From positions 1 to 29,264 of IMG/VR virus record IMGVR_UViG_3300032092_002137: a stretch of DNA of 29,264 nucleotides, one strand, 5' to 3'. How positions within the stretch are numbered: the stretch's first letter is position 1; each line of letters begins with the position of its first letter. The notes below the pieces were generated by a model, which was not told where the DNA came from, did no database searches, and saw only the letters and a list, made by a program, of their open reading frames with translations. This DNA comes from a virus. Made by a program: the position numbers and the translations under genes. Shown here one piece after another: positions 26,601 to 29,264 of this stretch.

Positions 26601-27562
26601 ACAGTGAGACGGACGCCAAAGCGTCACGTATCTTCAAGGTTTTGTTCACGGCGCCACGATGGTTACTATCTAGGGCATTGGTAGATCCGATTATCAATAA
26701 TGTCTTGTCGTCATCATCATTCGGATTCCTACGTAATGTAATGGGCCAGGATAACCCTGTGTTCGATCTATACAAGGGTGATAAGGCGGCGGCAGCAATT
26801 GGTAAGAAGATGTGGGGCCGTATGGCTGGAGCCTGGTTGTTCCTCATGTTCTTCTCACAGTTGATTGCAGATCGGCTACCTGAAGGTACTGAGGTTGAAA
26901 CAAACACGGACCGTAACTTTGGTCGAATCCGTGTTGGCGACTTCCGTATTGATCCACCCGCTGGTGTTTTCGACCACTATCGCCTTGCATTTCGCCTAGC
27001 ACAGGCTGCATGGATGGTGACACCATCCGAGCAGAAGAAAGCCAAGGAAGCTGGCACGACTGTTATGCGAGATACATTCGATGACTTGCATCGTGAGTTC
27101 ACGTATAAGGCAAGTCCTCTGTACAACTTCATCAGTGGTACATTTTTCACAGGACGTACTCCAATCGGTGAGCCAATGTTTGGAGAGAGTGAGAGTTTCT
27201 CGTACGTTTACGATAAGTTTGTGAAACCTCGCCTAATCGAGATCAATGGTGGTTACAAACCATGGATGGATGATGTTTCGGTTTCGAATGCATTCGTTGA
27301 GCGCTTCCCAACCGCGGTAGCAACAGTCCTCGACACTATGTCTGCAACAGATAAGTTCGAAGGTAATACAGCGGCTTATACTGCTGCAAGTCAAATGCTC
27401 AACAGCTTTGGACTCAAGGTTGAGATTAAGCCACAGAAAGCAATCAAGGAACGCAAGCAGGAAACAAACCTTTACACCGCAGAGGAAACACCTAATATTC
27501 TTGACCTACTCAAGGGTGGGAAGTTAGGTAAGGCAATAACAGGAGGTACCTATGACCAGTAA
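17663..27562 (+). CDS. Giant internal virion polyvalent protein
   Basis: A 3299-residue protein (about 360 kDa), a third of the window. In order: N-terminal helical region; Gly-rich hydrophobic stretch (about 225-270) that could enter a membrane; small beta domains (about 520-680); EF-hand-like loop DVDGDGRIG (836-844); acidic linker (about 850-1030); coiled coil (about 1093-1362) ending in an Arg-rich patch; HEVVH metallopeptidase motif (1552-1556) with Glu 1593/1594 downstream; acidic Gly-Asp repeat (about 1784-1834); a helical region; an ADP-ribosyltransferase-like segment (about 2586-2695); and a long helical C-terminal part (about 2750-3130), with a hydrophobic segment near 3051-3072, resembling large polyvalent protein C-terminal domains. 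As the last large late gene it is likely packaged and ejected, like T7 gp16. Its start is buried in a stem-loop; the next in-frame Met is about 175 residues on. No RNA polymerase motifs are seen. Confidence 0.75.
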   Translation: MNERQLRQYQSIAPTIKALRDSPDLSTKAGARDYIANGSQYDDVLFSKSFTRNVDRLFKEGLVTRDDKVTLAKFKASRAVELVNDQDKRQYFTPDNEYRPDLSPEAIYGLRQSAKQDFGKQIQQTREDEEEYLGKLKYTRDDVQRWNDQPYTFRDLQTGFEQLPDAGAGVISGMNKPIQAMIEGRQSGDPSLAYQQSNNPLIAAGEAFGTPFQERVASMPGTIFGGTLGFRGAGGLAAMLAPKKYKGAAYLMAGLVGAAGGGTLATDLNSNINDKAFELMLGSAALKAKEDYKGQLAADYPLMSRAGSLAGDLMFFAPSLKIPGVGLREAARQISQRGATKALKNTQVQATVSDIGDRSIEAAQGMFESYQQSEAAKAKGGFGLSPQEILFNGAIGALLGGETPLGKASFEFANKVTDPAYALNKLTELRQSRELGKPARPIESDITPYGADGLERLNLGGRYTPGVDSAGRPILAGAEYAVYDRANRKASIVEDMALPLEGRRSQYAAEQLQTMTALFQRQPVIAYSDRKSGVTRNIIGISRDAGVVVRDVTPDGRSKIMVVPVSAISNKKIAEKLVDTMSAQGVAPNERPSQFNPDNYDNADRYVYKQNIYLEEGLEPVPGRVIKAVGDPRQGMYIVGLPDGTHIRVNEGQINIDDTSGAKPEVLGNIRDEYFPTYLGELAPQERVGRMQWKFYDPDSNTADVIELTPEQNRAVSRARSAKSYLFDNARAITDKKSRDLAIEAARSEIAADVEEAMGFEPADGRFKRADVIDVMTAEFGQQTAIVTELTPRGYKVRLVDHPRKAAFVVQNGMVVADQLGNPITPAEAETMIGEDVDGDGRIGSVSAPTPAEGGVDTAVEPEMTPVESRATEDVDVIELTSATKGRVNSALRNLLESEDFTDMFPELGTSEPAVEPESPIVEDTTAVEGEPADETVVEGEPEILGSDVLPMRESVDTDDADTESTTEFTSARTFNVRTRYKHVYGTIDRNDNGTVSLQLRLQEFNPKGEVTGDYRTMYALRGNPDGSFNLYNSMSSPDATGTPDAVYTPATSLGRRDAINKAIQYSVAYATGQAVRDRTFVITAHLADSTADDAEKARKAAELADKAEARKREREEAEAKREAERERERQFRRELLDKQLEARRIQEEANRELRRQQIEVDRMKAAKTAELEAAKLAIDELTAKLAAEQTRASEQQQELRDELAKIRTELGEAAAAAAAARSEEARQIAEDLRKELLDQKAQYEAAIASLQRIIENGRPQTSTDLSSMQDLIEALTKAITDANERSANIAAASSISDAALAELTDKLNKSIEEAKRREEAYLAEIQAAKDELERLKRELEAARNNADDAGRSRGRSRRRVRERPMIDEAPSDVVNSRVIETVLLDIGGDVVEVEATPVANQRQLQTVLVEQYKFSSDGAYFFSGIVDNFARAWAVRQVEAGGRTVLGTHSDLMTSGRSGETVVEVTDEEGNLIDEMVYRTMFNTDPAVLKSIASYMRVFYKERLASFAFINDATKLDAEAKGFIFTRAKQTGMSTNVIVGLAARDQLTGIHEVVHALIRGMDSESRRKLVNQLSRAGINEVIDIDNLPAHIEEQLVAMMVADIQNGVAPRRIEEVLQKDGTKVRKQVAPAQGLGTVYQGTRRYLNSVIQTIVAKRPIRRGPDGTYTVRWSAPYTGARIFAGTGLRIDHNGKKQWVTAKKAMTPTQEEFDRFPGSRTRMGYVSVTDGTNVFDVPVSSVIEYGGLTNGMNANLMDTLSSFIGSYYFEHLKWLKASEPQMFEGFTEPGDDGLGDTGDDGTGDDGGGDGDGTGDDTGDDEDGTGDDEDGTGDDDTRDGVWMPRGATGILKYESNKPLTARDYDFPIFLIKSVNMSDATIEAYSDFAKSMGVPRENVFVFSNPPRLKDFGPLDPDQQIFSISGSNTAPIGYGVDFRRQIIEKNPRFGPGINVHTLGQLIRSQETKDAYTNFATAFADVNGELFDRVIKMRYAQPSTTSRVYDPLQSMSNIQNLAYIMKTAVDGASRDVTPEMLNDLEPVTVIRRMYRNEGFSGLVQLASFLHNSPSLRNSIKHPVLRKFLSNMSPVTDPGNTVQQTLLKMINTPDVFNTVPEYADDNAFNVRSTDVTRDQLVALYAPSLNDAHLNRFLEGLGDNKRRVEKFREPVKDMIQTFRKMSGFNEYINSTPGSRAALNKLDSLVTVGEVASALSMHKTIGEMSVVLSQKVVPDGDYSKLHRAYMQRLVASGIEANKAVANIWTLNTKEGRGSDFAYAPRSIDGDTFTYQRVKGSSDLPKGTVIVSRSGDAKLRKDDGTVVNLPVSNTVKALSVNSGIAIRDTKMPINRYVLTAAHLMEFGGEFNSVIPMSQFMFERVDSGDDIVAGDAFIQQPDILKQTKIGMTQLAKSDRLTIGTNGRVTAVRDYRGNSSHAFRMMTNVMGMSPNQAAAHYSRTESPDFKQWSGGNPLVESVYNADIRPDVTIGDVPASYLSSIRKYMSGQDALAILDEMVDSSVITEDDVESLSVAIDDFYRGEKKPKTIKQIVDFASKDSVKTASVKFAIQQDMKQSKYDVARTVLKDATAYKEAALRPRTGKPLVTIGFVPDTATSIWLRSSQGYILPSGVDRLTGQNKKMKYVRMDNPVVIDLNGGGMDAGTVSKLLVKHKNRDGIVFLNVKHSVGGDNALQNVAVPRNSYPALNVASWTKNDTASKVTRIAEPMTVMYERVDSTDDMAYDATPAPMPIRVDYSDMRGPTMPEKFIPVKKPEKYQVLGNIVDQFNDISRLVLSADFAFTTLQAGLILLTNPAVGIKALIAGFRGFFAPNMQLEFNGKTYGTRKFGREVFHKIGNELRAMDVYEEAREAQLPLTMFTIDERLRDAQELELYNLRRINPNATMDDVKTTLMDIDELGTNDEWFLKGRWTQHIPAQGMFERYNAIVHDMVLLLQFDHMKKAIMAHGYIPGSEKYNTALRDSARILAVSVGDIKYSTNSETDAKASRIFKVLFTAPRWLLSRALVDPIINNVLSSSSFGFLRNVMGQDNPVFDLYKGDKAAAAIGKKMWGRMAGAWLFLMFFSQLIADRLPEGTEVETNTDRNFGRIRVGDFRIDPPAGVFDHYRLAFRLAQAAWMVTPSEQKKAKEAGTTVMRDTFDDLHREFTYKASPLYNFISGTFFTGRTPIGEPMFGESESFSYVYDKFVKPRLIEINGGYKPWMDDVSVSNAFVERFPTAVATVLDTMSATDKFEGNTAAYTAASQMLNSFGLKVEIKPQKAIKERKQETNLYTAEETPNILDLLKGGKLGKAITGGTYDQ
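22316..22330 (+). other. HEVVH zinc-metallopeptidase-type motif in the giant protein
   Basis: These five codons encode His1552, Glu1553, Val, Val and His1556 in the context TGIHEVVHALIRGM. A Glu pair lies at 1593-1594 in HIEEQLVAMMVADIQ, a possible third zinc ligand as in gluzincin-type enzymes (HExxH plus a downstream Glu). The motif lies after a beta-strand segment ending in VGLAARDQ, a usual arrangement. It is the only HExxH noticed in the giant protein. Confidence 0.6.
23012..23166 (+). repeat. Acidic Gly-Asp-Thr tandem repeat in the giant gene
   Basis: About 51 residues are built almost only of Asp, Gly, Thr and Glu, in variants of GDDEDGTGDD. At DNA level the unit is close to GGTGACGATGAAGACGGAAC, repeated imperfectly. 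It separates the metallopeptidase half from the rest of the protein. It is probably a flexible, possibly calcium-binding linker; such repeats can expand or shrink by slippage. Confidence 0.75.
25418..25740 (+). other. ADP-ribosyltransferase-like segment, probably degenerate
   Basis: Residues 2586-2693 of the giant protein hold three blocks in the order seen in ADP-ribosyltransferase domains of phage polyvalent proteins: GKPLVTIGFV (compare the usual GKPLVVYHGT), YVRMDNPVVIDL (compare Tyr-x-x-x-x-Asn-Pro-hydrophobic), and DGIVFLNVKHSVGG (compare Asp-Gly-Val-Ile-x-x-Asn-Val). Earlier, SPDFKQW at 2448-2454 recalls the SPEFKxWFG lead of such domains. The Tyr-His of the first block is absent, so activity is doubtful. 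The recognition is from memory and tentative. Confidence 0.4.
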
Positions 27563-27722
27563 GAAGACTGCTGCACATCCAGGATTCAAGGCTGTGCAGC
27601 AGAAGATCGCTAAGAAGCAGGGTATTCCAATGGATCGGGCTGGTGCGATTCTGGCGTCAGCATCTCGAAAGGCCGGTCCCGCCGCCAAACGAAAGAACCC
27701 GAGGCTGAATAAGGTTCGATAA
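27552..27722 (+). CDS. Small basic protein at the end of the late operon
   Basis: A 56-residue protein overlapping the end of the giant gene by 11 bases, with a perfect AGGAGGT ribosome site at 27541-27547. It starts MTSKKTAAHPGFKAV and continues with IAKKQGIP, AGAILASASRKAGPAAKRKNPRL. It is strongly basic, with two predicted helices and a Lys/Arg/Pro tail. Small phage proteins of the form His-Pro-Gly-Phe-Lys, Ala-Ile-Leu-Ala, Asn-Pro-Arg-Leu are familiar from several phage genomes, always unexplained as far as recalled. Nucleic-acid binding is plausible from charge alone. Its last 113 bases are antisense to the 3' end of the converging helix-turn-helix gene. Confidence 0.75.
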   Translation: MTSKKTAAHPGFKAVQQKIAKKQGIPMDRAGAILASASRKAGPAAKRKNPRLNKVR

Positions 27723-27987
27723 GTATTGATATCCCTGGGGCTAGAGCTACTTCATCGACTGCCAGAAAGTCTGGTATGTCATCATAGTTGATGCGAAGTA
27801 TCCCTAGCCTTAGGGCTGCATGCCATGGGGTCCTTGTGCCTGTCAGGTAGTAGACCTTACTTATGTCATCCCTGATGCGCCTGTGGCTGATACCTAACCG
27901 TTTGGCTGCCTCAACCCGATCGTTGCATAGCACGCATGTTATAAGGACTATGCGTAGCCAAGGTGTTAGACGTTTTACTTCTCTCAT
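27610..27987 (-). CDS. Small LuxR/GerE-type helix-turn-helix protein
   Basis: A 125-residue protein whose ATG overlaps the helicase stop (ATGA), with GGTGGA upstream, so it is probably translated by coupling. Residues 7-64 match the LuxR/GerE DNA-binding pattern: Leu-Thr-Pro at 7-9, a helix with VL, AAKRLGIS at 27-34, recognition helix about 35-46 (HRRIRDDISKVY), then TG and AALRLGIL at 57-64. No sensor or receiver domain is present. The C-terminal 60 residues are unlike the family; their last part is antisense to the small basic gene and may be little constrained. It could regulate early or late transcription, or act as a sigma-region-4-like factor. The DNA-binding call is good; the role is a guess. 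Confidence 0.7.
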   Translation of the reverse strand: MREVKRLTPWLRIVLITCVLCNDRVEAAKRLGISHRRIRDDISKVYYLTGTRTPWHAALRLGILRINYDDIPDFLAVDEVALAPGISILIEPYSASGSFVWRRDRPFEMLTPESHQPDPLEYPAS

Positions 27988-29264
27988 AGTCCACCAAAAC
28001 TCAACTCACTAAACGCACCAATGGCAGGTCTGTATTCAAGGGACACTGTTCCAATCGGGCCGTTTCGATTCTTGCGGATGATAACTTCAATCTCATCTAC
28101 AGGTGATGGCTCTATCGCAGAGTAGTAACTCGCACGGTACAAGAATGCAACGACGTCTGCATCAGATTCAATATCACCTGACTCTCGTAGATCTGGCAGT
28201 GTTGGTCGCTTATCATCGCGCTTATCACTAGCCCTATTCAGTGATGAGAGTATCAGTACAGGTATATCTAGTTCCCTGGCTAACTGTTTGACACCACGAC
28301 TAACAGCTCCTATCTCAGTAATTCTATTCACGCCCTTAGTTTCCACCATCTGTAGAAAGTCTATGACCACAAAGTCAAGACCGTTCTTCTCTTTGAACCG
28401 AATGCATAGACTTCGTATGTCGGACATAGACATTGGATTCTTTGCGGCTACGAATAAAGGTGCATCGAATAGGTTAGCCCTAGCTCCCCTTAGGTGCAGT
28501 ATCTCTGACTCTGTAAGCTTGTTGTTTGAGATGCGACGCAAGTCGATGCGCGACTCTAGTGATAGCAACCTATGGATAGTCATCTGCATCGACATCTCGA
28601 TAGACATAAACAAAGTCTTTGCGTTCTGATTGCTGGCGTTACGAGCTAACGCCATAGCGAACGCACTCTTACCCATCGATGGCCGTGCGCCAAGTACTAT
28701 CATCTCTCCTTTGCGCCATCCGCCAACCATGTCGTCCAATGCTTTGTATCCGCTGCTTATCCCTGAGACTTTATGATCATCCTTTCGACTTGCAATATCA
28801 TTAATAGCTTCTGCTATATGGTCATCGACATGGTGTACTTCAACGTTACCTCCCTTGGTTATAGAACCCATTAATAATGATGACTGGTCGATGATCTCCT
28901 GTGGTTCGTGTTCCCCTTTGTATCCAAGGTCTATTATCTCCATCGAGTGTTCGATGATTCTGCGTAAATCTGCGTCACGCCTAACGATCTTGGCATAGTA
29001 CTCAGCATTAGATGTAGTCGGAACAAATTCACCGACCTGCATCAAGAATGCAATACCACCTACTTTGTCTAGGTCAGAGTTTGAGTTTAGTGTGTCGATC
29101 GTAGACACAATGTCTATTGGGTTGTTGTCGTTAGCTATTCTTACAAACGCATCGTAGATAACACCGTGTGCGTTCCTGTAAAAGCTGCCACCATCAGGGA
29201 TGTAAGGTTGTACCTTAGATAAAACAGGCGCTCCCCCCAAAAGGATCGCGCCTAGTAATGCCAT
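27984..29264 (-). CDS. dnaB: Replicative DNA helicase, DnaB type (5' end beyond window)
   Basis: At least 426 residues. The first visible Met sits in MALLGAILLGG, which in DnaB proteins is normally preceded by about 20 residues (Glu-Ala-Glu-x-Ala-Leu-Leu-Gly), so the true start is probably outside the window. The N-terminal domain covers about residues 1-110. The RecA-type core has Walker A GARPSMGKS at about 192-200, EMSMQ after it, Walker B FVVIDFLQM near 300, the SGDIESDADVV segment and the C-terminal RKNRNGPIGTVSLEY with its arginine-finger region. DnaB is the hexameric 5'-3' helicase that opens the replication fork. It runs opposite to the late genes and overlaps the helix-turn-helix gene. 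No intein or other insertion is visible. Confidence 0.95.
   Translation of the reverse strand: MALLGAILLGGAPVLSKVQPYIPDGGSFYRNAHGVIYDAFVRIANDNNPIDIVSTIDTLNSNSDLDKVGGIAFLMQVGEFVPTTSNAEYYAKIVRRDADLRRIIEHSMEIIDLGYKGEHEPQEIIDQSSLLMGSITKGGNVEVHHVDDHIAEAINDIASRKDDHKVSGISSGYKALDDMVGGWRKGEMIVLGARPSMGKSAFAMALARNASNQNAKTLFMSIEMSMQMTIHRLLSLESRIDLRRISNNKLTESEILHLRGARANLFDAPLFVAAKNPMSMSDIRSLCIRFKEKNGLDFVVIDFLQMVETKGVNRITEIGAVSRGVKQLARELDIPVLILSSLNRASDKRDDKRPTLPDLRESGDIESDADVVAFLYRASYYSAIEPSPVDEIEVIIRKNRNGPIGTVSLEYRPAIGAFSELSFGGL

Noticed and set aside
17663-27562. Giant protein as an N4-type virion RNA polymerase, with the 17627-17666 stem-loop as its hairpin promoter
   Set aside because: Length is similar, but no T7/N4 polymerase motifs (such as the Arg-x-x-x-Lys-x-x-x-x-Tyr-Gly helix) were found, and the stem is longer with a larger loop region than N4 promoter hairpins.
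27802-27815. CCCTA-GCCT-TAGGG hairpin as a terminator between the converging operons
   Set aside because: The stem is only five base pairs, no T run follows on either strand, and it lies inside the helix-turn-helix coding region.
28288-28629. Rightward open frame of 113 codons
   Set aside because: Antisense to the conserved core of the helicase gene, with no ribosome site.

Overview
The window is a 29 kb slice of a double-stranded DNA tailed phage (or a prophage of one), most likely a short-tailed podovirus. Support for this: the order portal C-terminus, scaffold, major capsid protein, two head-tail adaptors, nozzle-like protein, two internal virion proteins and one giant virion protein; the lack of any tape-measure, tube or sheath gene; and dense packing with ATGA and TAATG stop/start overlaps. 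The host cannot be named from the sequence. Shine-Dalgarno sites of the GGAGG type show it is bacterial. No tRNA, CRISPR array, insertion sequence or integrase was seen, and there is no stretch over 300 bases without a gene.

Layout. Bases 1-4179, rightward: head and connector genes (portal end, scaffold, major capsid protein, probable decoration protein, two similar adaptors). Bases 4176-5154: a small-gene cluster with a likely holin that appears to have two start sites, a second membrane protein and two unrecognised small genes. Bases 5154-10308: a host-recognition cassette with a beta-helix spike, a two-domain beta-sandwich protein, a long fibre with an Ala-Asp-Ala-Ile repeat, and two small unknowns. 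The spike and fibre end in the same C-terminal module. Bases 10308-14476: a 1260-residue nozzle or stabilisation protein and a small beta-rich accessory protein. Bases 14476-27562: two internal virion proteins and a 3299-residue giant protein, probably ejected with the DNA. Bases 27552-27722: a small basic protein closes the rightward operon.

Bases 27610-29264 run leftward and converge on the late operon. They hold a DnaB-type helicase, whose N-terminus lies beyond the window edge, and a translationally coupled small protein with a LuxR/GerE-type helix-turn-helix. This looks like the end of a replication/early operon.

The most interesting signals are around and inside the giant gene. It is in the same reading frame as the preceding internal virion gene, separated by one TAA and then 14 open codons. 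A strong 40-base stem-loop begins six bases after that TAA and buries the start codon of the giant gene. That layout suits translational coupling or stop-codon readthrough. The giant protein shows polyvalent-protein features: an HEVVH metallopeptidase-type motif, a segment resembling a degenerate ADP-ribosyltransferase domain, a coiled coil of about 270 residues, an acidic Gly-Asp repeat and a long helical C-terminal region. All functions are inferred from sequence patterns read by eye; no database search was run.
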